DNA of 64,000 nt from positions 806,001 through 870,000 of the forward strand of contig NZ_JALBGC010000001.1 in NCBI RefSeq assembly GCF_022631375.1, read 5' to 3'. The position numbers were made by a program, and so were the translations under genes. This DNA comes from Hymenobacter cyanobacteriorum (lineage in GTDB: Bacteria > Bacteroidota > Bacteroidia > Cytophagales > Hymenobacteraceae). Under the pieces are notes generated by a model. The model was not told the DNA's origin. It worked only from the letters and a program-made list of their open reading frames with translations, and made no database searches. Shown here in pieces: positions 57,891 to 64,000 of this stretch (position 1 is the first letter of the stretch; each line of letters begins with the position of its first letter).

Positions 57891-57974
57891 AGTTAAAAGT
57901 TGAGGGTTAAAAGTTAAAAAGCCCGCCTGAATCGTCAGGCGGGCTTTTTAACTTTTAACCCTCAACTTTTAACT
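57891..57974. repeat. heptamer inverted-repeat element, copy 6, with embedded terminator
   Basis: Two 40-bp arms, 57891-57930 and 57935-57974, are exact reverse complements around a 4-nt ATCG loop. Each outer part consists of heptamers (left: AGTTAAA, AGTTGAG, GGTTAAA, AGTTAAA); the inner 13 bp (AAAGCCCGCCTGA) with following T-run is a normal intrinsic terminator. It ends 23 bp before the queA ATG. It probably stops transcription after the methyltransferase gene in either direction. Confidence 0.9.
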
Positions 57975-57997
57975 ACTCCCAATCCGACCTTTGCGGC

Positions 57998-59233
57998 ATG
58001 AACCCCGACCCGCGCCAGCTTGCCATTCACGATTTCACCTACCCGCTTTCGGCCAACCGCATTGCGCCCGAGCCCCTGCCCGACCGCGCCGCCAGCCGCC
58101 TGCTGGTGAGCCGCAGCGGCGTTATCAGCGACCGAACCTTCCGCGACCTGCCCGGCGAACTGCCGGCGGGGGCGCTGCTCATCTTCAACGATACCCGCGT
58201 GGTGCGGGCGCGGCTGCTGGCCCGACGCCCTACCGGCGGTCAGGTCGAGCTGTTCTGCCTCGAGCCCGTGGCCCCGCACCGCAGCCTGGAGCTGGCCTTG
58301 CAGCAAACCGGCCACTGCACCTGGCGCTGCCTGGTGGGCAACGGTCGCCGCTGGAAGGAAGGCCCGGTGAGCCTCGAATTTGAAACCACCGAGGGGATAA
58401 AGGCCACGCTGCACGCCTTGCGCCAGGCCCAGGAAGCCGGTACTGCCCTAATCGATTTCCGCTGGGAGCCGGCCGAGTTGCCGTTTGCCGAGGTGTTGCG
58501 CGCAGCCGGCCACCTGCCCCTGCCGCCCTACATCGACCGGCCCGATACCGCCGCCGACGCCGTGCGCTACCAAACCGTGTACGCCGCTGCCGAAGGCGCC
58601 GTAGCCGCGCCCACCGCTGGCCTGCACTTCACCCCCGAAATCCTGACCGAGTTGCAAGCCCGCGGCTTCGCCACCGGTCACGTGACGCTGCACGTGGGCG
58701 CGGGCACCTTCCAGCCGGTGAAAGCCGAGCGCATGGCCGACCACCCCATGCATACCGAGCCCATTATTGTGACGGCGGCGCTGCTGCGCCAGTTACTGGC
58801 GCACCGGCCGCGGCCGGTTATCGCCGTGGGCACCACCAGCCTGCGCACCCTGGAAACGCTGTACTGGCTGGGCGCCGGCTTGCTGCTAAACCCAGATGCC
58901 ACCGGCGAGCTGCTCGTGACGCAGTGGCAACCCTACGAGCAGGCCGAAGCCGCCGCCAGCATTAGCCCGGAGGCCGCGCTGACAGCCTTGCTGAACTACC
59001 TCGAAGCCCGGGGCACCGACACGCTGGAGGCCAGCACGCGTCTGCTTATCGCGCCCGGCTACCGCATTCGGCTGGTGCAGGGGCTCATCACCAATTTTCA
59101 CCAGCCCGAGAGTACGCTGCTGCTGCTGGTGGCCGCCCTGCTGGGGCCTGATTGGCGCGCGGTGTACGAGCACGCCCTGGCGCACGATTATCGCTTCCTG
59201 AGCTACGGCGACAGTTCGTTGCTGCTGCCGTAG
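57998..59233 (+). CDS. queA: S-adenosylmethionine:tRNA ribosyltransferase-isomerase
   Basis: The 411-residue protein has the QueA pattern: YPLSANRIAPEPLPDRAASR (substrate-binding, IAxxPxxxRxxSRLL), RDLPGELPAGALLIFNDTRV with VVRARL, VEGAVAAPTAGLHFT-like AAEGAVAAPTAGLHFTPEIL, LHVGAGTFQPVKAERMADHP and MHTEPIIV, and near the C-terminus GLITNFHQPESTLLLLVAAL. It transfers the ribosyl part of SAM to preQ1 in tRNA, forming epoxyqueuosine. It is longer than the E. coli enzyme by about 50 residues, as in many Bacteroidota. ATG chosen at 57998; GACCTTTG ending four bases before it may be the -7 box, in which case the transcript is nearly leaderless. Confidence 0.95.
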   Translation: MNPDPRQLAIHDFTYPLSANRIAPEPLPDRAASRLLVSRSGVISDRTFRDLPGELPAGALLIFNDTRVVRARLLARRPTGGQVELFCLEPVAPHRSLELALQQTGHCTWRCLVGNGRRWKEGPVSLEFETTEGIKATLHALRQAQEAGTALIDFRWEPAELPFAEVLRAAGHLPLPPYIDRPDTAADAVRYQTVYAAAEGAVAAPTAGLHFTPEILTELQARGFATGHVTLHVGAGTFQPVKAERMADHPMHTEPIIVTAALLRQLLAHRPRPVIAVGTTSLRTLETLYWLGAGLLLNPDATGELLVTQWQPYEQAEAAASISPEAALTALLNYLEARGTDTLEASTRLLIAPGYRIRLVQGLITNFHQPESTLLLLVAALLGPDWRAVYEHALAHDYRFLSYGDSSLLLP

Positions 59234-59347
59234 CGCCCAGCTGGCAGTTGGCGGCAAGCTTGGTCAATGTGGCACGGTAGTAGCAATAACCTTTGCTAAA
59301 GGGGGCCGTACAAGGCCCCACAAACCCTTTTTCTTTCTGACAAACCC

Positions 59348-59656
59348 ATGAAAAAAGCAACTCTGTTCCTCGCCCTGTCGGCATTCGCCACCACCGCTTT
59401 CGCCCAGACTACGCCTTCGACCGAAGTGAAAGTACGCGACAACGGCACCACCAAAGTGGTAACCAAAACCGGCAAAACCAACGCTGGCCAGGCCATCGAT
59501 AACACCAAAGACGCTGCGGGCAACGTAGCTCACAAAACCGGCAGCGCCATCAAGCGCGGCGCCAAGAAAACCGGCCACGCCGTGAAACGCGGTGCCAACA
59601 AAGTAGGCAACAAAACGGTAGAGGTTACCCAGAAAGCCGAAGCCAAAACCGAATAG
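59348..59656 (+). CDS. small secreted cationic repeat protein
   Basis: The 102-residue protein has a signal peptide (KKATLFLALSAFATTAFAQ, cut before TTPST). The mature part has a Lys/Thr-rich start (DNGTTKVVTKTGKTNAGQAI), NTKDAAGNVAHKTGS, and then 11-residue near-repeats KTGSAIKRGAK, KTGHAVKRGAN and KVGNKTVEVTQ. The composition resembles late-embryogenesis-like or apolipoprotein-like proteins and is strongly basic. It would be periplasmic or surface-located. It is a single gene between queA and a terminator at 59692. Function unknown; envelope or stress protection is only a guess. Confidence 0.75.
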   Translation: MKKATLFLALSAFATTAFAQTTPSTEVKVRDNGTTKVVTKTGKTNAGQAIDNTKDAAGNVAHKTGSAIKRGAKKTGHAVKRGANKVGNKTVEVTQKAEAKTE

Positions 59657-59691
59657 TCCTTTCCAAGAACTGTTCCTTTCCGTATTTCCAG

Positions 59692-59724
59692 AAAGACCCC
59701 GGCCACGGCCGGGGTCTTTTTTTG
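59692..59724 (+). terminator. intrinsic terminator after the cationic repeat protein gene
   Basis: The stem AAAGACCCCGGCC / GGCCGGGGTCTTT has only two unpaired bases (AC) at the tip and is followed by TTTTTTG, 36 bp beyond the stop codon. Confidence 0.92.
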
Positions 59725-59767
59725 TTGGAGCTTTTTTCCTGCGTTGCACCTAAAAAGTCGCACAGGA

Positions 59768-60010
59768 CTAATTCTGGTGCGGCTGGGGTTTTTCGCGCAC
59801 TTCGTGCAGCACCTTTTCGACCACGCCGCGCCCAAACAGGCTGATGCCCGCATTGAAAACCACTAGCGCGGCCGTGCCGGCGGCCAGCCATTTCGAGGTG
59901 GGGGCCTGCTGGTCTTTCAGGCTGCCGGCCCAGTGCACCATGCTGGCGCCCGCACCAATTACGGCCAGACCGGCCGGGGCAAATAGAAGCCATTTTGCTT
60001 TGTGCGTCAT
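59768..60010 (-). CDS. small two-helix membrane protein
   Basis: The 80-residue protein has two predicted membrane helices (WLLFAPAGLAVIGAGASMVH and WLAAGTAALVVFNAGISLF) separated by a short polar loop (SLKDQQAPTSK), and ends with a charged tail (EKVLHEVREKPQPH). The architecture is common in Hymenobacter-like genomes as small hypothetical membrane proteins. It has a normal ATG and codon bias, and its 3' end faces a terminator. I see no motif giving a function. Confidence 0.6.
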   Translation of the reverse strand: MTHKAKWLLFAPAGLAVIGAGASMVHWAGSLKDQQAPTSKWLAAGTAALVVFNAGISLFGRGVVEKVLHEVREKPQPHQN

Positions 60011-60154
60011 CGGAAAGAATAGTTAGAAAGGATGGGTGTAATGCCACAACGTCTCCGGCGATTGATACCCGGGGCTGTAGCCAGCGCGTACCTTGCGCCT
60101 TTTCGCCTACGCACGCCTGCCGCCCCGGTTGCGGGCCCAACCGCTGCTTTTACT

Positions 60155-60619
60155 ATGACACCTTACGAACAGCTTCTGCACCTCGCCTTCACGGCTCCCA
60201 ACGACGTGAAATATTACCTCACGCCTACTGCCCTGCGCGCCTACGACCAGCTCCGCGCCGCGCCGCCCGCGCAGCTGCCCTTTCGCTTCGAGCAGGTGCG
60301 GCTGGGCCTGGCCATGAGCCTGCTCAAACTGGTATCGGAACTCGGCGACCACGACGAGAGCCGCCAGGTGCTCGACGTGCTGCACCGCGCCCTGAGCGAA
60401 GCCCGCTCGCCGGAGGACATCGACCGCATCGTGGGCCGCGAGGCCCGGCTATTCGACCGCCTCTACGAAAACCTCTACGTGAACGAGGAAGGCGAGGAAT
60501 TGCTCAACCTCTTCGGCCGCACCCTCGATGCCGACGCCCCCGAACTGCTCGAAGAAATTGCCCAGGAAGGCGTGGACCTGGCCCGCACCCTGGATTTCGA
60601 AACCGACGAGAACGAATAA
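60155..60619 (+). CDS. conserved protein of unknown function
   Basis: The 154-residue protein is acidic and predicted fully helical: LLHLAFTAPNDVKYYLTPTA, LAMSLLKLVSELGDHDESRQ, VLDVLHRALSEARSPEDIDR and LFDRLYENLYVNEEGEELL. It has no signal peptide or membrane helix. The frame is open 41 codons upstream, without conservation, so the ATG at 60155 (MTPYEQLLHLAF) is chosen. GTACCTTG at 60089 could be the promoter's -7 sequence. No family is recognised. Confidence 0.7.
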   Translation: MTPYEQLLHLAFTAPNDVKYYLTPTALRAYDQLRAAPPAQLPFRFEQVRLGLAMSLLKLVSELGDHDESRQVLDVLHRALSEARSPEDIDRIVGREARLFDRLYENLYVNEEGEELLNLFGRTLDADAPELLEEIAQEGVDLARTLDFETDENE

Positions 60620-60629
60620 ACACCGCCGG

Positions 60630-60723
60630 GCCTGTCATCCTGAACGCAGCGCAGGGCCTCCGTTAGCGCTGAACGACATCACACAACCGCGATAGGGTCC
60701 TGCGCTGCGCTCAGGATGACAGG
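60630..60723. repeat. palindromic intergenic element, GTCATCCTGA/GCGCAGCGCAGG type
   Basis: Left arm 60630-60658 and right arm 60694-60723 pair with two or three mismatches (GCCTGTCATCCTGA against TCAGGATGACAGGC at the ends). It shares the outer GTCAT-CTGA-CGCAG theme with the elements at 5545 and 62985 but has GCGCAGG where those have TCGAAGC, so it appears to be a variant of the same family. Confidence 0.7.
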
Positions 60724-60758
60724 CCATTCCCCTCAACCCTTATTTTTCTCCCTTTCCC

Positions 60759-61670
60759 ATGTTCCTCGTCGTCCTTGGTTTTATCATTCTGGTGCTGGGC
60801 CTGAATGCCTCGCGGTTTTCGGAGCGGCTGGAGCGGCTGCGCGGCGGGCTGATTTTTCTGGGCGGCGCGTTTCTGCTGCTGGGGCTGGCCCTGAGCACGG
60901 TGGTGCAGGTGGGCGTGGGCCAGGTGGGCGTGCAAACGCTGTTTGGGCAGGTGCGGCCGCGGGTGCTGCCCCCCGGCCTGAGCGTGGTGAACCCGCTGGT
61001 GGACGTGACGCGCTTCGACACCCGCACGCAGAACTACACCATGTCGGCGCAGCACGGCGAGGGCGCGCAGGCCGGCGACGACGCCATTCGCGTGCTCTCG
61101 GCCGATGGCTTGGAGGTCGTTATCGACCTTACCGTGCTTTACCATGTAGTACCGACGCAGGCACCCAAAATTCTGGCCACCATCGGCGAAGACTATCAGG
61201 AAAAAATTGTGCGGGCCATCTCGCGCACCCGCATCCGCGACAACGCCGTGTACTACGATGCCGTGGCGCTGTACTCGACGCGCCGCGAGGAGTTTCAGAC
61301 CCGCATTCTGGCCGCCATCGAGAAGGATTTTCGCACCAACGGCCTGCAGCTCGACCAGCTCCTGATTCGCAACATTCAGCTGCCGCAATCGGTGAAGGCC
61401 AGCATCGAGAGCAAGATTTCGGCCGAGCAGGACGCGCAGAAAATGCAGTTTGTGCTGCAAAAGGAAAAGCAGGAAGCCGAGCGCAAACGCGTGGAGGCCC
61501 AAGGCATTGCCGATTACCAGCGCATTGTGAACACCGAGCTCAGCGACAAGCTGCTGCAGTACGAAACCATCAAGGCCAACCAGGCCATTGCCACTTCGCC
61601 CAACGCCAAGGTCATCATCATGGGCGGCGGGCGCGGCGCGGTGCCGCAACTGCTGCTGGGCGACAAGTAG
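60759..61670 (+). CDS. prohibitin/SPFH-domain membrane protein
   Basis: The 303-residue protein has two N-terminal hydrophobic stretches (FLVVLGFIILVLGLNAS and LIFLGGAFLLLGLALSTVV) and an SPFH/band 7 domain: VGVGQVGVQTLFGQVRPRVL, GLEVVIDLTVLYHVVPTQAP, and VRAISRTRIRDNAVYYDA. The C-terminal part is a charged coiled coil (LQKEKQEAERKRVEAQGIAD) and ends GGGRGAVPQLLLG. It is close to mitochondrial prohibitins and may organise membrane proteases or domains. It stands between the palindromic element and RNase D. Confidence 0.93.
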   Translation: MFLVVLGFIILVLGLNASRFSERLERLRGGLIFLGGAFLLLGLALSTVVQVGVGQVGVQTLFGQVRPRVLPPGLSVVNPLVDVTRFDTRTQNYTMSAQHGEGAQAGDDAIRVLSADGLEVVIDLTVLYHVVPTQAPKILATIGEDYQEKIVRAISRTRIRDNAVYYDAVALYSTRREEFQTRILAAIEKDFRTNGLQLDQLLIRNIQLPQSVKASIESKISAEQDAQKMQFVLQKEKQEAERKRVEAQGIADYQRIVNTELSDKLLQYETIKANQAIATSPNAKVIIMGGGRGAVPQLLLGDK

Positions 61671-61796
61671 CGGCGGCCCGGCGGCCCAAAATGCACAATG
61701 GCCGCCGACCGGGTTGGCGCGGGGCGTGCCTACCTTTACCGTTCTTACCTTCGGGCCCGTCTCCGGGCGGCCTCCTTCGTTCTGCTTTCCGCTTCA

Positions 61797-62969
61797 ATGC
61801 CCACCATTCATTACCTGACCACCGCCGAGGCCGTGGCCACCGCCGCCGCGCACTTCGCCACCTCGCCCCGCATTGGCATCGACCTGGAATTTGACGACAT
61901 GCGCCACCGCTACGGCCGGCATCTGGCGCTGATTCAGGTGTTTGACGGCCAGGAGGTGTACCTGATTGACCCGCTGCCGCTGCCCAACATGGCCGCCGAT
62001 TTGGAGCCGCTGTTCGCCGTGCTGCGCGACCCCGCCGTGGCCAAGGTGTTTCACTCCTGCAAATCCGACATTCTGTTGCTCGATGAGGTGTTCAGCGTGA
62101 ACTGCCTCAACATCGTGGATACCAGCGTGCAGTTTACGCTGCTGGCCGCCGAGGACAATAATATTTCGCTGGGCCGCCTCATTCAGGCTGAGTTGGGCTT
62201 TGAAGTCGACAAAGGCGAGCAGAAATCGAACTGGCTGAAGCGCCCGCTCACCGAAGCCCAGAAGGAATACGCCGCCAATGACGTGCTCTACTTGTTCGAG
62301 CTCACCGACCGCCTCAGCGCCCGCCTGCAGGAGCTGGGCCGCGCCGACTGGGCCGCCCAGGAAAACCTGGCCCTCGAAGCCGTGCGCTACGGCCGCGACG
62401 ACCCGCGCCCGTGGTCGCGCAACGCCGCCAAATACAAGATTTCGAGTCAGGAAATGCCCGTTTTCCGTGAGCTCTATATGCTGCGCGATGCCGTGGCCCG
62501 GCAGCTCGACCGCCCGCCCTACCACGTGCTCAGCAACGACCGGCTGGCCGAGCTCACCCGCAACCCCATCGAAACCGCGCTGCAGCTGCGCACCGCCAAC
62601 GGCCTGCACCCCGAGCTGAAACGCTCGCCCTACGCCGAGCAGCTGCTGGCCATCGGAACCACCGATTTGGAGCCCGACGCCCCCATTCCGGCCGAGCAGC
62701 GCAAGTTCCCGTTCCGCCGCCGCCTCAACGGTCCCGCCGCCGCCCGCGCCGATGCCCGCGAAGCCTTGCTCATGGCCCTAAAAGGGCACCTGGCCGCCGA
62801 CCACGGCAGCACCATGGCCAACATGGTGCTCAGCAACCGCCTCATCGCCGACATCATCGAGCTGGGCACCGAGCACGCCCTGCGCCCCTGGCAGCAGCAG
62901 TTGCTGAAGGATTCGGCCGCGAAGCACGGAGAGGATTACGCTTCGATTGAAGGGCCGTTTGCGGGCTAG
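61797..62969 (+). CDS. rnd: ribonuclease D family 3'-5' exonuclease with HRDC domain
   Basis: The 390-residue protein has the DEDDy exonuclease core: GIDLEFDDMRHRYG (D and E of motif I), FHSCKSDILLLDEV (motif II Asp) and QKEYAANDVLYLFEL (motif III Tyr and Asp). The HRDC domain (about 205-290) has LYMLRDAVARQLDRPPYHVL, SNDRLAELTRNP. It trims the 3' ends of tRNA and other small RNAs. The frame is open to 61698, but TACCTTTA at 61731 lies within it and the ATG at 61797 (MPTIHYLTTAEAV) fits. A palindromic element follows the stop codon. Confidence 0.93.
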   Translation: MPTIHYLTTAEAVATAAAHFATSPRIGIDLEFDDMRHRYGRHLALIQVFDGQEVYLIDPLPLPNMAADLEPLFAVLRDPAVAKVFHSCKSDILLLDEVFSVNCLNIVDTSVQFTLLAAEDNNISLGRLIQAELGFEVDKGEQKSNWLKRPLTEAQKEYAANDVLYLFELTDRLSARLQELGRADWAAQENLALEAVRYGRDDPRPWSRNAAKYKISSQEMPVFRELYMLRDAVARQLDRPPYHVLSNDRLAELTRNPIETALQLRTANGLHPELKRSPYAEQLLAIGTTDLEPDAPIPAEQRKFPFRRRLNGPAAARADAREALLMALKGHLAADHGSTMANMVLSNRLIADIIELGTEHALRPWQQQLLKDSAAKHGEDYASIEGPFAG

Positions 62970-62984
62970 CGTAAGAACAGAAAG

Positions 62985-63086
62985 CAGCACGTCATGCTGA
63001 GCGTAGCCGAAGCATCTCTAACGCAATACTAAAATTGATTAGTTGCGCGGTAGAGATGCTTCGACTGCGCTCAGCATGACGTGCTG
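62985..63086. repeat. palindromic intergenic element, GCTTCGACTGCGCTCAGCATGAC type
   Basis: Left arm 62985-63020 and right arm 63051-63086 are near-perfect reverse complements (CAGCACGTCATGCTGAGCG / CGCTCAGCATGACGTGCTG). The 30-nt loop, with CAATACTAAAATTGATTAG, is itself partly palindromic. The arms match those at 5545-5640 closely. It lies between convergent rnd and aceA genes. Confidence 0.8.
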
Positions 63087-63111
63087 ATTTCCAGCCGGAC
63101 TGTTACTGTTC

Positions 63112-64000
63112 CTAAAACTGCGCCTCCTCCGTGCTGCCCACTAAGGCGGCAGTGCTGGTCTGGTTGCTGGTCACCACATTCTGCACGGCATCGAAGTAGC
63201 CGGTGCCCACGAAAGACTGGTGCTTCACGGCCTGGTAGCCGTCTTTCGCCAGCGCAAATTCCCGTTCCTGCAACTCCGAATAGCCGGCCATACCGCGCTG
63301 GCGGTAGGCCTGGGCCAATTCGAACATGCTGGTATTGAGGGCGTGGAAGCCGGCCAGCGTGATAAACTGAAACTTATAGCCCAGCGCGGCCAGCTCTTCG
63401 CGGAAGGTTTCCATCTGCTCCACGCTCAGCTTCGAAGCCCAGTTGAAGGACGGCGAGCAGTTATAAGCCAATAGCTTGCCGGGGAATTTAGCGTGAACGG
63501 CCTCCGCAAATTTGCGGGCATCGCCCAAGTCGGGGTGCGAGGTTTCCATCCAGATGAGGTCGGCGTAGGGCGCGTAGGCCAGGCCGCGCGCAATGCCGGC
63601 CTCCACGCCGCAGCGGATGCGATAGAAGCCTTCGCTGGTGCGCTCGGCCTCCTGCAAAATGAAGGGCTGGTCGCGCGGGTCCACGTCGGCGGTGAGCAGG
63701 TCGGCCGCGTCGGCATCGGTGCGGGCCACAATGAGCGTGGGCACGCCCAGCACATCGGCGGCCAGCCGGGCCGCCACCAGCTTGTTGATGGCTTCCTGCG
63801 TGGGCACCAGCACCTTGCCGCCCAGGTGGCCGCACTTTTTGGCTGAGGATAATTGGTCTTCAAAGTGCACGCCGGCGGCCCCGGCCTCAATCATCATCTT
63901 CATCAGCTCAAACGCATTCAGGTTGCCCCCAAAGCCAGCCTCGGCATCTGCCACGATGGGCGCGAGGTAATGCACGTCGCTCCGCCCGTCGAGGTGCTGT
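63112..64000 (-). CDS. aceA: isocitrate lyase, C-terminal part
   Basis: The gene runs off the right edge; the 295 codons present begin [20 protein letters not shown]. The catalytic loop [13 protein letters not shown] with active Cys is intact, as are AEAGFGG (metal ligand region), [12 protein letters not shown], the [13 protein letters not shown] segment and NCSPSFNW. Isocitrate lyase splits isocitrate to succinate and glyoxylate in the glyoxylate shunt. A complete bacterial enzyme is about 430 residues, so roughly 135 residues lie outside. The C-terminus is at 63112, next to the palindromic element that separates it from rnd. Confidence 0.95.
   Translation of the reverse strand, partial: QHLDGRSDVHYLAPIVADAEAGFGGNLNAFELMKMMIEAGAAGVHFEDQLSSAKKCGHLGGKVLVPTQEAINKLVAARLAADVLGVPTLIVARTDADAADLLTADVDPRDQPFILQEAERTSEGFYRIRCGVEAGIARGLAYAPYADLIWMETSHPDLGDARKFAEAVHAKFPGKLLAYNCSPSFNWASKLSVEQMETFREELAALGYKFQFITLAGFHALNTSMFELAQAYRQRGMAGYSELQEREFALAKDGYQAVKHQSFVGTGYFDAVQNVVTSNQTSTAALVGSTEEAQF

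Overview
The window reads as a chromosomal stretch of a GC-rich member of the Bacteroidota, most likely a Cytophagales close to Hymenobacter. The grounds are Bacteroidota-type promoters (TTTG-N19-TAnnTTTG), an alternative complex III (Act) operon joined to an aa3-type oxidase, DAHP synthase fused to chorismate mutase, GSCFA and DUF983 proteins, many lipoproteins and strong G/C bias at third codon positions. The genus is inferred from gene content; no 16S rRNA is present. I see no rRNA, tRNA, CRISPR array, insertion sequence or prophage.

Layout. 1-3534: shikimate-pathway genes on the minus strand (aroA fragment, aroB, DAHP synthase/chorismate mutase), with two small lipoprotein genes on the plus strand between them. 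3689-5473: proline dehydrogenase and a small unknown protein. 5658-14318: a divergent RDD gene and then a plus-strand SpoIIM / DUF4129 / DUF4350 / MoxR / DUF58 membrane cluster, in which a NADAR-family gene sits between moxR and the DUF58 gene. 14431-20849: GH20 hexosaminidase, DUF6056 membrane protein, DnaQ-like exonuclease, an AT-rich gap and a helical-repeat protein. 20871-28696: a giant outer-membrane-type protein and a very large NtrY-like histidine kinase. 28907-46475: the respiratory block, all on the minus strand: actABCDEF, ctaC, ctaD, a terminator, then ctaA, cyoE, two subunit III genes, subunit IV, a Sco-like protein, DUF420, a small CxxC membrane protein and DUF983. 46968-48180: rpsF-rpsR-rplI. 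48282-64000: GSCFA protein with a long histone-H1-like tail, DUF255 thioredoxin protein, priA, lipoproteins, queA, small unknown proteins, an SPFH protein, RNase D and the C-terminal part of isocitrate lyase.

How genes work together. The Act complex would oxidise menaquinol and pass electrons through its c-type hemes to the CuA centre of CtaC and on to the CtaD oxidase; ctaA and cyoE make heme A for CtaD, and the downstream small genes look like assembly factors. ActA carries an additional N-terminal heme domain, and the Sco-like protein has no cysteine at all, so copper delivery to CuA must use another protein.

The most unusual structure is non-coding. Six intergenic spacers hold elements built from tandem heptanucleotides arranged as two inverted arms. 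The heptamer sequence differs from element to element while the arms within each element stay complementary. Three lie inside the respiratory block and one between rpsR and rplI. A second family of 90-100 bp palindromic elements occurs at four other spacers.
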